The notes under the pieces are model-generated. The model was given only the letters and a program-made list of their open reading frames with translations, was not told the origin of the DNA and did not search any database. From contig NZ_CP081942.1 of the NCBI RefSeq assembly GCF_020386635.1, forward strand, positions 558,001 through 622,000: a stretch of 64,000 nucleotides of DNA, written 5' to 3'. Numbering within the stretch: position 1 is the first letter of the stretch; each line of letters opens with the position of its first letter. The position numbers and the translations under genes were made by a program. Of this stretch, positions 43,555 through 53,055 are shown piece by piece. The stretch is from Pseudomonas sp. MM211. GTDB lineage: Bacteria > Pseudomonadota > Gammaproteobacteria > Pseudomonadales > Pseudomonadaceae.

Positions 43555-44355
43555 TCATTTGATTTTCTTCAATCCGAAATAGTAGAGCGGGAATTTGAGA
43601 TACAACTTGAGTTTTTTACGCGTCAGATAACCCCAGCCCTTGCCGTGCCACTTCTCTTCGAAGGTGTATTTGGAGCGCTTGGTCATCAACCATTGCCGGG
43701 CCGAAGTATGCGTACTCAAGGTCCGGCTATCGAGGTGATCGACGACGGACGAGGTGACAAGAACGTGCCTAAGTCCCTGGGATTGCAAAGTCAGCGCATA
43801 ATCGTTATCGGCGTACCAGAAGTAGAAACGCTCATCAAGCTCACCAATGACATCCAAAATCGAACGACGAAACACCAAGCACCAGCCGGAGATTTCGCGC
43901 AACACGCCATAACCGGGATAAACACCACTATGAAGGGCAAAGCCATTGCGCGGATGGTGTAGGGAACAGGCGGGACTCGCGCTGCTGACGCCAGGGTCAC
44001 CGTTGAACACCTCTAGCAGCTCGGATGCCCAGCCGGGATGAAACGACAGGTCGTTATTGCAGATGGCGACGAAGGGGGCCTGACCTTCTCTGATCCCCAG
44101 ATTCATATAGGCGTGATAGTTGAAAACCGTGTTGGGATACAGAGTCGTAACGCCACGCTGCCGATACACCGGGCTGCCGGCATTCGACTCGAGCACCCAG
44201 ATACGGAAACGAATCTTCGCCGAGTCTTCCGACGCGACCAGCGAGTCCAGACAATGCTCAGTTACCTGGCGCAAAGCTTCATCCTTGGCGAAGCTGAGAA
44301 TTACCACATCGAAACAAGCGGGCAACTCAGGCGAGCCCGCAACGGAATCAGTCAT
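43555..44355 (-). CDS. GT2 glycosyltransferase
   Basis: 266-residue GT-A transferase: FDVVILSFAKDEALRQVTEHCL, VLESNAGSPVYR, YMNLGIREGQAPFVAICNNDLSF (the NND metal site) and GWCLVFRRSILDVIGELDERFYFWYADNDYAL, typical of GT2 with a DN acceptor motif. The ATG at 44355 was chosen; a TTG at 44409 that overlaps the previous stop (TTGA) is an alternative adding 18 residues. Neither has a good Shine-Dalgarno. Likely outer-core sugar transfer. Confidence 0.8.
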   Translation of the reverse strand: MTDSVAGSPELPACFDVVILSFAKDEALRQVTEHCLDSLVASEDSAKIRFRIWVLESNAGSPVYRQRGVTTLYPNTVFNYHAYMNLGIREGQAPFVAICNNDLSFHPGWASELLEVFNGDPGVSSASPACSLHHPRNGFALHSGVYPGYGVLREISGWCLVFRRSILDVIGELDERFYFWYADNDYALTLQSQGLRHVLVTSSVVDHLDSRTLSTHTSARQWLMTKRSKYTFEEKWHGKGWGYLTRKKLKLYLKFPLYYFGLKKIK

Positions 44356-44405
44356 AAGAAAACATAATCTCAGGAAGTACAGGGCAAGCCTGATAAAGCC
44401 ACGGG

Positions 44406-45479
44406 TCAATCACAGGCAAGAATACGCCCGACGCGATTCGCCCAGGTATGTTGTTCGAGAAAACGTGCCCGACCATTTTGCGCAATGCGCTCGCGCTCCT
44501 GCGGATTTGCCAGATAGTAGCGGACCTTGTCTTTCAACTCCGCTCCGGAACGAAACACCTCGATGTCTTGGCCCGGAGTGAACAGCGAAGCGATTTCATC
44601 GCAGTAATCGGTCAACAGAAAACAGCCCGCCGCTAACGCCTCGAAGATTCGCAGATTCACTCCAGTCTCGGCACCATAGAAATCCGACCGGGTGATGTTC
44701 AGTACTATCCGCGAGCTCTGCAACAAGGTCTGAAGCTCTTCGCCCCAGACAGGGCGATCATCGACGCATTGGCGCAGCGTCGAAGACATGAGCGCGTTAT
44801 TGCGGCGCCAGCGATTGCCGCGTATGGACAGATTCTCGCGGATGTTCTCCAGCAAGAAAACCCGGCGCAAATCGGCACTGCCGACAAACAAAACGTCACG
44901 ATCCTTCTCTATTTGTCGTTCGGGAACCACCACTGCCCCAAACGGCAAGTGCAGTGCTTCGAGACCCAGCGTTTCATGGAAAAACCGTGTGGTCGTTTCA
45001 GAGAACGAAAATAGCTGGTCGTAGCGAGGCAGCTCTTCTTCAATGAAATACAGGAATTCCCGGCGCTTCGAATAGAGATTGCAACTATCGGTATCGTAGA
45101 GGATGAAGCGGGCACCTGCGCTGCGCACCATTTGAGCCACTTGGGCGACGTCATAGTGCTTATAAAGAAAGCCGACCACCAGTACGTGGGTCGGTGCTTC
45201 CCGCTCCAGCAATCGGCGCAGTGGCTCCAAAGGCAGACGTGGCAGGTGCGAGAATCCCTCCCGATCTCGCGTCTTGTTACGTGCCTTGAAGAGCGCCGAA
45301 GACAGTCCATACAACTGTCTGGGCTTCTGCTTCAGCGCATCCCAGTGGACGGCTTGGCTGCCGGCCTGCAGAAACGCGTCGAATAGTTCACGGCCAAGTG
45401 GCACACCACCTATACCGTCGATAATCAGGTACTTGCGCTTGCTCGTAACCGGCGCATCAGCCGTTGGCATCTGCAACAT
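44406..45479 (-). CDS. CgeB-like glycosyltransferase
   Basis: 357-residue GT-B protein of the CgeB / Glyco_trans_1_2 type. The N-terminal half has APTHVLVVGFLYKHYDVAQ and ARFILYDTDSCNLYSKRREF; the C-terminal half has DVLFVGSADLRRVFLLENI, ITRSDFYGAETGVNLRIFEALAAGCFLLTD and the DEIASLFTPGQDIEVF block typical of these proteins. Relatives decorate spores or make surface glycans. ATG at 45479. It is first of the three-gene minus-strand run down to 42666. Confidence 0.82.
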   Translation of the reverse strand: MLQMPTADAPVTSKRKYLIIDGIGGVPLGRELFDAFLQAGSQAVHWDALKQKPRQLYGLSSALFKARNKTRDREGFSHLPRLPLEPLRRLLEREAPTHVLVVGFLYKHYDVAQVAQMVRSAGARFILYDTDSCNLYSKRREFLYFIEEELPRYDQLFSFSETTTRFFHETLGLEALHLPFGAVVVPERQIEKDRDVLFVGSADLRRVFLLENIRENLSIRGNRWRRNNALMSSTLRQCVDDRPVWGEELQTLLQSSRIVLNITRSDFYGAETGVNLRIFEALAAGCFLLTDYCDEIASLFTPGQDIEVFRSGAELKDKVRYYLANPQERERIAQNGRARFLEQHTWANRVGRILACD

Positions 45480-45589
45480 GAGTCGTTATCCATCCAAAAG
45501 CTATGGGCTGCAGCGTTACAAGACCGCGCCAGACATATCGAATTCTTTCACCCTGCAGGGGCAATAGTCACGCACTGAGGAGCGGATGC

Positions 45590-46516
45590 TCAACTATGCA
45601 GCTCAACACGCTGACGCTTGAACAGAAGATGGCGAAAACGCTTGAGCAACTGGCGATCCCACTGACGCAAGGGAATTTCGGCAAACAGGCTCCAGGCGAA
45701 TCGCTTGTCATGCGTGACCGCTGGACCAAGTATTTTGGTGAGCAGACGCGCTTTTCCCGACTCGTAGGCCGGATGTTCGCGATAAAGATCCAGCAACTGC
45801 ATACCGTAACGGTGTTCGGCCAGATAATTCCCCGACAGGCCATTGCCATGCTTGCGATACAGCGTGACCGCATCGGGAAGCACATCAATGAGGTAACCGG
45901 CATGGGCGATCTTCAGAGTCATCTGAAAATCCTGTACGCGTAGCGCCGGATCATATCCACCTGCAGAGATCATTGCCTCGCGGCGGTACATCACCAGATT
46001 GCCACCGACTACCAGTGCAGCGGCTAGCGCTTGGGTAAAGTCATAACGCCGCACCGGGCGAGCCTTGTTTTTTTTTGGCAGAGCCTGCCCTTGCTGATCG
46101 ATTCGCAAGGCACGTCCTCCCAGGCAGCCCACCTCGGGATGCGCGAGAAGATGCTCGGCCTGCAAGGCTAGACGCCCAGGAATCATCACATCGTCCGCAT
46201 CGAAGGTCGCCACGAACTCGCCATAGGCCAGTTCAAGCCCTTTGTTGAGGGCAGCGCTGACACCCTGATTATTCTGACGGATGAACTCGACCCTGCGAAT
46301 ATTCGGATACTCTCGCCAGCCCTGGAGAGCCACCTCGATGCGCAAAGCGCTGTCGTCGGTAGAACCATCGTCGACGACGATCAACTCTATGGCTTCATAG
46401 TCTTGCTGCAGAATGCTGCGTAGCGCATCACCCACATAAGCGCCGTAGTTGTAGCAAGGGACGATGACGCTGACCAGTGGACGACTGGAACGCATCGCCT
46501 CGTTCAAAGCCGACAT
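45590..46516 (-). CDS. GT2 glycosyltransferase (WapR/MigA-like)
   Basis: 308-residue transferase with PLVSVIVPCYNYGAYVGDALRS, VVDDGSTDDSALR, the FDADDVMIPGRL metal site and YRREAMISAGGYDPALRVQDFQM. It is an intact paralogue of the frameshifted gene at 34.0-34.9 kb. ATG at 46516 lies inside the end of the upstream GT4 gene; a GTG at 46525 is possible. A rhamnosyl or glucosyl donor is guessed from family resemblance only. Confidence 0.85.
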   Translation of the reverse strand: MSALNEAMRSSRPLVSVIVPCYNYGAYVGDALRSILQQDYEAIELIVVDDGSTDDSALRIEVALQGWREYPNIRRVEFIRQNNQGVSAALNKGLELAYGEFVATFDADDVMIPGRLALQAEHLLAHPEVGCLGGRALRIDQQGQALPKKNKARPVRRYDFTQALAAALVVGGNLVMYRREAMISAGGYDPALRVQDFQMTLKIAHAGYLIDVLPDAVTLYRKHGNGLSGNYLAEHRYGMQLLDLYREHPAYESGKARLLTKILGPAVTHDKRFAWSLFAEIPLRQWDRQLLKRFRHLLFKRQRVELHS

Positions 46517-47637
46517 GCTGGCCACGCAGACAATGCATTGAAGAAATGAGGTGCTACGGCAGCGTCGACGAATCGACTCTCCAGCCGTTTACGCATGTCC
46601 TCGCGAAGGCGACAAAGCTCATCCTGGTTCACAGACGCGACTTTTTGCAGACTCTCGGACAGCGCATGCCAATCTCCAAAGGTGAACAACTGGCCTTTCT
46701 CACCAACCACCTCACGCCCGCCACCGCAATCGCTACACACCACAGGCAGGCCTGCCGCCATTGCCTCAAGCAGAACCATGCCGAAGGGTTCATGATCCGA
46801 GCTGAGCGCAAATGCGTCGAAAGCGGTGAAGTAGCGCCGAGCCTGGGGAACCTGACCAAGGAAGCGAACCCGCTGACTGATGCCCAGTGTTTCCACCAAA
46901 GCCTTGAGTTCGGATTCCAGGCGACCTTTACCAACGATTACCAACAGACTGTCCTCCGGCAACGTAGGCAGCGCGTCAGCGAAGGCCCGAATGAGCGTTG
47001 TCTGATCCTTATCTGGATGCAGCCGCCCCACGTTGCCGATTACCCACGCACCCTCAGGTAGCCCAAGAGCCTCGCGCGCTGCAGAGCGGGACAGTTGCTC
47101 GGCCTGTACGGCCTGCAGATCAATACGGTTATAGAGCGTCTGAATTCGCTGCGATGGCCAGCCTGGCAGGCAAGCACGCAGGTCATCGCGCACGGCGTCG
47201 GAGACACCGAACAAGTACAAGCGCTTACGAAACAGATTGGCGAAGAGCTGGCGAGAGCGGCGCTCGTAGTCTCCGAACGCGTGATGGATGCCAATTACCG
47301 GAAGCTTCGTACCCAGCAGAGCAACATAAGCCGGCTTAGAGCGATGAGCGATGCACAGCGCAAAATTACGCTCTGCAGCAATGCGACGAATAGCACGAAC
47401 TGCGCCAAGCTTGAGACCTCTGAGGGCCTTGCTGGAATAACCTAAAAATACTACTTCATCAGAGGCTGAGCCCTGCTCCACCTCGGCGTTGTATTCGCCG
47501 GTCAGGTAAACGGTCATTACCTTGTATGGAGTATTCGCGAAAAGCACCCCGTACTGCCGGGCACAATCTAGAAAAGGCCCGTCGTAGCCATGGCATATCT
47601 GTAACACCCATGCCTGACTCGTCTTATTAGTATTCAT
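46504..47637 (-). CDS. wapH: GT4 glycosyltransferase, WapH-like
   Basis: 377-residue GT-B enzyme. The start VLQICHGYDGPFLDCARQYG and HHAFGDYERRSRQLFANLFRKRLY, then NVGRLHPDKDQTTLIRAFA and SSDHEPFGMVLLEAMAAGLPVV, fit the WapH-type core glycosyltransferase at this place (PA5004) in P. aeruginosa. WapH is thought to add a glucose to the outer core; that role is inferred here. ATG at 47637 with a weak upstream site. Ends overlapping the downstream GT2 gene. Confidence 0.75.
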   Translation of the reverse strand: MNTNKTSQAWVLQICHGYDGPFLDCARQYGVLFANTPYKVMTVYLTGEYNAEVEQGSASDEVVFLGYSSKALRGLKLGAVRAIRRIAAERNFALCIAHRSKPAYVALLGTKLPVIGIHHAFGDYERRSRQLFANLFRKRLYLFGVSDAVRDDLRACLPGWPSQRIQTLYNRIDLQAVQAEQLSRSAAREALGLPEGAWVIGNVGRLHPDKDQTTLIRAFADALPTLPEDSLLVIVGKGRLESELKALVETLGISQRVRFLGQVPQARRYFTAFDAFALSSDHEPFGMVLLEAMAAGLPVVCSDCGGGREVVGEKGQLFTFGDWHALSESLQKVASVNQDELCRLREDMRKRLESRFVDAAVAPHFFNALSAWPACRL

Positions 47638-47945
47638 CGTTTATGGCTCTGTCACGGTGACGAAACGCACTGCGAAGCAGGGCGTGCGATAGTCAGCGCT
47701 CAAACAGGCATCTAGATCCCGGGCCACGGCGCCCGAAATACCTGGTCAAACTTTTTTGGACTGACGTCGTTGAGAAAACTGACAAGGCCGACAGGTTCAA
47801 TGTTTTCGATGGATAACGATAAGGCGTCTTAGAACTGCGGATGAAGCTCGAAAGCTTGGATAAAGGGTGCACCTCACAACACCGATGAATCGGCCGCGCA
47901 AACGAACAAGTTCATCAGCCCGTGAGTAATGTCGAAGGCCTGACC
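47638..47945. other. 308-bp gap without a gene
   Basis: No open frame of note and no RNA gene recognised. The region must carry the promoter of the wapH-like operon. A short dyad (CTGACC...GGTCAG, 47940-47958) overlaps the stop of the pyruvyl transferase gene and may act as a weak terminator. Confidence 0.4.
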
Positions 47946-49028
47946 TCAGCGCTGGTCAGGGGTGTTAGCGGCTCTGGCAATCTGAGCCATTTCACGGAAC
48001 ATGGCCTCGGCCTGCATCCGAGTCTCTTGCAGAAAACTCCCGATGCTCGTCAGCTCAGACTCGCTGAAAGCGATCCTATCCGCGGCATTGACAGCCTGCT
48101 CGTATGACGGTTTAAGACGCTCGGCCAGGCCGACTTGTGCCAGCAAGGCTTCGATCTTGTGGGTATTGGAAGGGAGAGCAAAAAATGGCGTGCCAGTGAC
48201 CAGGCAAAGCGTCACCAGGTGAAAGCGCCCGGTGATCACACCCCGTGATCGACCAAGAAGATTGAGAAATCGATGGGTCGACAGCACTGCATAACGCCAG
48301 CGCAGCCTGTCGATCAGAGGAGCCGGCAGGTGTGCAGGATAGGAATAGAAGTAACTCGCAGCGATACGCCGGAGCGCCTTCAAACGCTTGCGCAGGTTCT
48401 TGCGCAGATAGAAGTCGAATCCCTTGCCCAGTTGCAAAGGCGCCAGGGTACGAATACTCACGTAGCGCAGATCTTGCCTGTCCTTTACCGTACGCCACGC
48501 CTCAAGAAGCCGCTCATCGATCACGCTGCCATTGACCAGCATGCCGTGGCGCAGGCTGTTGGACGCAGTGTGCTGGTAAGACAAGGTCAAGTCGGGCACG
48601 ACTTCCGCAGATACACCCACATCGGCCAGAGCGGCCTTGCTCATCGTGTCGCGCACGAACAGCTTGGTAAAACAGTGGGCGTCGGCGTTGAGCTGATCGT
48701 TGTTCTGCCACACCGAATTGATCAGGAAGCAGGGAATATCATGCTCTTGGCAATACCGTGCAAGAGCACCATAGCGCAGCGCCAGCGGGGCGTCGTCGTG
48801 CATGGTCCCTTCACCATTGACCAAGCACAAATCTGCAGCGCGGATGTCGCGCTGCAGATCAATGTCTGTCTGCCAGTCATGGTGCATTGGGCAGGACCGC
48901 TGGATATCCATACCCACCTGCCCAGCCAATGTGAAAATCTGCCTCATCACCAGCTGGCAGCCGTGATGATTTTCAGAGGAGGTGTCGTTGAACAGCAGCG
49001 CCTTCAATCGCACCTGAGCAACGGACAC
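47946..49028 (-). CDS. Polysaccharide pyruvyl transferase family protein
   Basis: 360-residue protein of the CsaB/WcaK type, whose known members transfer pyruvate from phosphoenolpyruvate to a glycan as a ketal. Visible blocks are LLFNDTSSENHHGCQLVM at the start, DLCLVNGEGTMHDD, CFLINSVWQNND, FVRDTMSKAALADVGV and, late, RSRGVITGRFHLVTLCLVTGTPFFALPSNTHKIEALL, the usual nucleotide-fold C-terminal part. GTG at 49028 with GAGGAG upstream, starting 2 bp after the carbamoyltransferase stop, so the two are coupled. The acceptor is unknown; a core modification is inferred. Confidence 0.82.
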   Translation of the reverse strand: MSVAQVRLKALLFNDTSSENHHGCQLVMRQIFTLAGQVGMDIQRSCPMHHDWQTDIDLQRDIRAADLCLVNGEGTMHDDAPLALRYGALARYCQEHDIPCFLINSVWQNNDQLNADAHCFTKLFVRDTMSKAALADVGVSAEVVPDLTLSYQHTASNSLRHGMLVNGSVIDERLLEAWRTVKDRQDLRYVSIRTLAPLQLGKGFDFYLRKNLRKRLKALRRIAASYFYSYPAHLPAPLIDRLRWRYAVLSTHRFLNLLGRSRGVITGRFHLVTLCLVTGTPFFALPSNTHKIEALLAQVGLAERLKPSYEQAVNAADRIAFSESELTSIGSFLQETRMQAEAMFREMAQIARAANTPDQR

Positions 49029-49030
49029 CC

Positions 49031-50800
49031 TTACAACTCCTCGCCGCTGACCACATCACCGCTCAAGACACTGTCCTTCACCACCAAAACATCTTCCATG
49101 ATCAGATACTGCAGATCCGAGCCGAAGAACATGTTCAGGGCGTCGGTGGGCGAGCAGATCATCGGTTCGCCACGGCGGTTCAGCGACGTATTCAGGGACA
49201 CGCCGTTACCGGTGAGTTTTTCCAGTTCCAGCATCAGGTCGTACCAGCGCGGGTTGTATTCGCGCTTGAGAACCTGAGCGCGGGAGGTGCCGTCTTCGTG
49301 GACGACTTCGCTGACGCGCTCTTTCCATTCATCGTTGACCTCGAAAGTGAAGGTCATGAACGGGCTCGGGTGGTCGACCTTGAGCATCTGCTCGGCGACG
49401 GTGTCGAGCATCGATGGGCAGAAGGGTCTCCAGCGCTCGCGGAACTTGATCTGTTCGTTGATGCGGTTGGCTACACCAGGGATGCTTGGGCAACCGATGA
49501 TCGAACGACCACCGAGGGCGCGCGGGCCGAATTCCATGCGGCCCTGGAACCAAGCCACAGGATTGCCGTCGACCATGATCTGGGCGATGCGCTGCGGCAT
49601 GTCGTCGATCTTTTGCCATTTCGGCGCGTTCGGGTGGCGTGCGCATGCCGCAATGACGTCTTCGTTGGAGTAGGCCGGGCCGAGGTAGACGTGTTCCATC
49701 TTCTCGACCGGCACGCCGCGCTTGTGGGAAACATAGGCCGCGGCACCAACGGAAGTGCCGGCGTCGCCGGAAGCAGGCTGAACGAACAGCTCTTTGACCT
49801 CGGGGCGGGCAATGATCTTCTGGTTGAGCTTGACGTTCAGCGCGCAGCCGCCAGCGAATGCGATCTTGCCGGTGTCGCGGATGATGTCGCCCAGGTAGTA
49901 GTCCATCATTTCCAGCGCCAGCTTCTCGAACAGCGCTTGCATGCTGGCGGCATAGTGGATGTAGGGATCGTCGGCGATATCGCCTTCACGCTTGGGCCCC
50001 AGCCACTCGATCAGCTTGGGCGAGAAGTAGAAGCCCTTGCCCTTTTCCTTGTAGCGACGCAGGCCGATGACGTTGGCATAGTCGGTGTTGATCACCAGCT
50101 CGCCGTTCTCGAACTTGGCCAGACGGGAGAAATCGTATTTGCTGGCATCGCCATAGGGCGCCATGCCCATGACCTTGAATTCGCCGTCGAGCATCTCGAA
50201 GCCGAGGAATTCGGTGATCGCGCCATACAGGCCGCCAAGGGAATCCGGATCGTAGAATTCCTTGATTTTGTGGATGCGGCCGTTCTCGCCATAACCGAAG
50301 AAGGTGGTGGCGTACTCGCCCTTGCCATCGATACCGAGGATGGCGGTCTTCTCGGTAAAGCCCGAGCAGTGATAGGCGCTGGCGGCGTGAGCCAGGTGAT
50401 GCTCGACTGGCTCGATCTTGATCTTCTTGGCGTCGAAACCAAGCTGCTCCAGGCACCAGACGATCTTCTTGCGGTAGCGCTTGTAACGGCGGTTACCCAT
50501 GAGGATAGCGTCGAGGGCACGATCCGGCGCGTACCAGTAGCGCTTGGCGTAGTGCCAGCGCTCCTTGCCGAACAGGCTGATCGGGGCGAATGGAATCGCC
50601 ACCACGTCGACGTCCGACGGCTTGATGCCAGCCTGCTCCAGGCAGAACTTGGCCGACTCGTAAGGCATGCGGTTCTTCGCGTGCTTGTCGCGCACGAAGC
50701 GCTCTTCTTCGGCAGCCGCGATCAACTTGCCGTCGATGTACAGCGCAGCGGATGGATCATGACTGAGGGCGCCGGAAAGGCCAAGAATCGTCAATGCCAC
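49031..50800 (-). CDS. LPS core carbamoyltransferase (NodU/CmcH family)
   Basis: 589-residue enzyme that transfers the carbamoyl group of carbamoyl phosphate, through carbamoyl-AMP, to a sugar hydroxyl. The N-terminal Kae1-like domain shows LSGALSHDPSAALYIDGKL, EEERFVRDKHAKNRMP, EHHLAHAASAYHCSG and FAGGCALNVKLNQKI; the C-terminal domain has RMEFGPRALGGRSIIG and FCPSMLD. The homologue at this place in P. aeruginosa (PA5005) is held to O-carbamoylate core heptose. GTG start with AAGAGG upstream. Confidence 0.92.
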   Translation of the reverse strand: MALTILGLSGALSHDPSAALYIDGKLIAAAEEERFVRDKHAKNRMPYESAKFCLEQAGIKPSDVDVVAIPFAPISLFGKERWHYAKRYWYAPDRALDAILMGNRRYKRYRKKIVWCLEQLGFDAKKIKIEPVEHHLAHAASAYHCSGFTEKTAILGIDGKGEYATTFFGYGENGRIHKIKEFYDPDSLGGLYGAITEFLGFEMLDGEFKVMGMAPYGDASKYDFSRLAKFENGELVINTDYANVIGLRRYKEKGKGFYFSPKLIEWLGPKREGDIADDPYIHYAASMQALFEKLALEMMDYYLGDIIRDTGKIAFAGGCALNVKLNQKIIARPEVKELFVQPASGDAGTSVGAAAYVSHKRGVPVEKMEHVYLGPAYSNEDVIAACARHPNAPKWQKIDDMPQRIAQIMVDGNPVAWFQGRMEFGPRALGGRSIIGCPSIPGVANRINEQIKFRERWRPFCPSMLDTVAEQMLKVDHPSPFMTFTFEVNDEWKERVSEVVHEDGTSRAQVLKREYNPRWYDLMLELEKLTGNGVSLNTSLNRRGEPMICSPTDALNMFFGSDLQYLIMEDVLVVKDSVLSGDVVSGEEL

Positions 50801-50878
50801 GGATAAAGCCTCTTAGTGCGCTTGCCGGACGCCGACAACCGCGATTGTTTGGTTTCGCCAAGCCTGCCTGGAGCGGAC

Positions 50879-52309
50879 TCAGGTGATAATCGGTAAACGC
50901 CGATCCAGCTCCTGATACAAGGCGCTTTCTGCCGACCAGTTGCGCAACAGGCGCGCACGATCCCGGGCATAGGCGGCCTTGAAACTGCTGGCGGTGCCGT
51001 GATGCTGCATGGCATCCAGATCAATCAGCGCCCAGCGGCCAGCCTGCCAAAGGATATTGTTGCCCTTGAAGTCGCCATGGCTGATGCGCTCACGCAGCAA
51101 TGCCGCGAACAAGGTCTCAAGCGCCTGCAGATCCGCCTCGGGCGGCAACTCGTCTGCCTGGTAGGGCGCGAAACGGGCAATTATATCCACACCCGGCGTG
51201 TGTTCGGTAATCAGATAAGCCTGACGGCGCAGCCACAGGGTACGACGCTCCAGCACGGCCAGCGGCTTGGGCGTGGCAATACCGAGAAAATCCAGGCGAT
51301 TGCCCTCGCACCAGCTGTGCCAGGCACGACTGGGCCGCCAGAAACGCCTTAGCCAGTGTCCGAAGCTCTTGATGTTGTAGCGTTTGATAACCAACTGTCG
51401 GCCAGCTTGCTCGACCCGGGCCACGGTAGACGAGCCGCCCAGTTTGAGCGGCTGCCCAGCGGCAATTGCCGCGTCTGGATCGGCCAGCAATGGCGCCAGC
51501 AGTGCGTCGTCCTCGCGTCGCACCACCTGCAGGCGCGAGGCGCTGCTGGAGGCCCGAAAGGCCGTGCACTCACGCTCGATCTTGGCCATGTACCCCTGCA
51601 TGCGCGTTGCCCTCGCCTTGGTCACGGCCTTGAGCAGTGCCTCCAGCGGCAGCGCATGCTCGCCATTGACCAGCAGGTAATGCACCAGCAGCTCTTCGAC
51701 AAAACTGTCGACGGCCCCGGGAAGCTGCGCGAAGAACAGCCCGAGATTGGCCAGCACCTTGTCCCGCGACAGCGGTTGCCCGGGAGTTTCAGCGCGGATG
51801 CCACCGCCATCGATCAGATACAGGCGACCATCCTGGCGCAGCAGATTGTCCAGATGCAGATCCTCCTGCCAGAGTCCCTTGCGGTGCAGCTCGGCGATCA
51901 CCGCCAGGGCTTCGCCCAGCACCTGCTGCTGAGGGTCGCTCAACCAAGGCTGATCGGCCACTGCCTGCCAGTCATCAGCCAGGCTGCGAGCGTTCTCGAG
52001 AAACTCGAACAGCAGCCAGCCGCCCTCCCCGGAGATTGCTCCATGCTCGAGCAGCAGCGGCGTGCACAGTCCCTGCTCCGCCAGCAACTGGGCACCCTGC
52101 AGCTCGCGGGCGTAATGCCGCTCGGCCTTGCCGCCGACCAGCAACTTGGCCAGCACCGCACGCCCTTGCCACTGCGCCCTGCCCACATAGCGTTGGCCTG
52201 GCAGCACACGCAGCAGGCTGTGCAGCTCGAGAGGCTGGCTTGCCGGTGCCTCGATCAGCAGCGGCAGTTTGGGGCTACGCCCCGCATCGGTCAGAGAGGC
52301 CAGTTTCAT
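50879..52309 (-). CDS. Two-domain LPS kinase (InaA family, PA5006-like)
   Basis: 476-residue protein with two kinase-like domains in tandem. Domain 1 has D150 and N155 (EDLHLDNLL) and D167 (LIDGGG); domain 2 has K309 (VIKRYNIK), D413 and N418 (HGDFKGNNIL) and D430 (LIDLDAM). Both sets look complete, so both halves may be active. ATG at 52309 overlaps the upstream kinase stop by 4 bp (ATGA). Likely acts on inner-core heptose at the cytoplasmic membrane face. Confidence 0.85.
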   Translation of the reverse strand: MKLASLTDAGRSPKLPLLIEAPASQPLELHSLLRVLPGQRYVGRAQWQGRAVLAKLLVGGKAERHYARELQGAQLLAEQGLCTPLLLEHGAISGEGGWLLFEFLENARSLADDWQAVADQPWLSDPQQQVLGEALAVIAELHRKGLWQEDLHLDNLLRQDGRLYLIDGGGIRAETPGQPLSRDKVLANLGLFFAQLPGAVDSFVEELLVHYLLVNGEHALPLEALLKAVTKARATRMQGYMAKIERECTAFRASSSASRLQVVRREDDALLAPLLADPDAAIAAGQPLKLGGSSTVARVEQAGRQLVIKRYNIKSFGHWLRRFWRPSRAWHSWCEGNRLDFLGIATPKPLAVLERRTLWLRRQAYLITEHTPGVDIIARFAPYQADELPPEADLQALETLFAALLRERISHGDFKGNNILWQAGRWALIDLDAMQHHGTASSFKAAYARDRARLLRNWSAESALYQELDRRLPIIT

Positions 52310-53055
52310 GCGCGCTGAGCCTTGTCCTTGAAGCGCGCCGTCAGGCGCTGCAACCAATGATCGACGTGCTGTTCACTGCCCAGATAGGCCGTCAGGAAGC
52401 CAACCGTATCCTCATCACTCCACGGGTTGGCGCGGCGCAACAGCGGTTCGAGATCCTTGATTCGATCACGCTCACCGAAGAACAGCGGGCGCGTTTTTTC
52501 CAGGTCGATGAGCTGAGCGGCAAAGCCCTCTCCACGGGGTTGCAGGAAGATATGTTTGGGGTAGAAACAGCCATGCAATTGCCCTTTGTCATGTACCTGG
52601 CGGGCCAGTGCACCACAGGCGCTGACGATGGCCAGGCGCTGTTCGGCAGCAAGTGCCGTCCAGCCGGGTAACCAGCTGTCGAGATCCTGCCAGCCGTCCA
52701 ACGCCCGGGTCAGCAGAATGGCCCGACGCTCGCCAGCGATGCGCCGCTCGGCATAGAACGATGCGCTCATGGCCGGGATGCCAAGGCGGCTGTAACGACG
52801 GATGCTGCGAAATTCACGCGCTAACGTTGGCTCGCCCAATGGGCGCTCCAGGCTGCGGGTCAGGTAGTTGCTCTGACGTTTTAGGTAGTAGCCATGACAA
52901 TCCAGGTCGAGCCGGTACACCGAACTCCAGCCTCCACGGGGCGCCTTGTTAGGCTCGTCCACTGCATGCAGCTCGAGCGCCCACAGCGCCTCGAAGCTGG
53001 CCAAGTTGTGACGTTCGAGCAGCGAGCGATCCTCACTGTCGATGAAGTCCTTCAT
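52306..53055 (-). CDS. LPS kinase-like protein with altered catalytic loop (PA5007-like)
   Basis: 249-residue InaA/WaaP-type fold. The loop that reads HRDCYICHF in WaaP is here HGCFYPKHIF, so the catalytic Asp position is C163; the metal-binding D184 (QLIDLEKTRP) remains. This points to a pseudokinase or a helper for its neighbours. It is translationally coupled at both ends (ATGA overlaps with wapP and with the two-domain kinase). Confidence 0.82.
   Translation of the reverse strand: MKDFIDSEDRSLLERHNLASFEALWALELHAVDEPNKAPRGGWSSVYRLDLDCHGYYLKRQSNYLTRSLERPLGEPTLAREFRSIRRYSRLGIPAMSASFYAERRIAGERRAILLTRALDGWQDLDSWLPGWTALAAEQRLAIVSACGALARQVHDKGQLHGCFYPKHIFLQPRGEGFAAQLIDLEKTRPLFFGERDRIKDLEPLLRRANPWSDEDTVGFLTAYLGSEQHVDHWLQRLTARFKDKAQRA

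Noticed and set aside
49298..50806. 502-codon + strand frame opposite the carbamoyltransferase
   Set aside because: Antisense shadow of a well-recognised gene.
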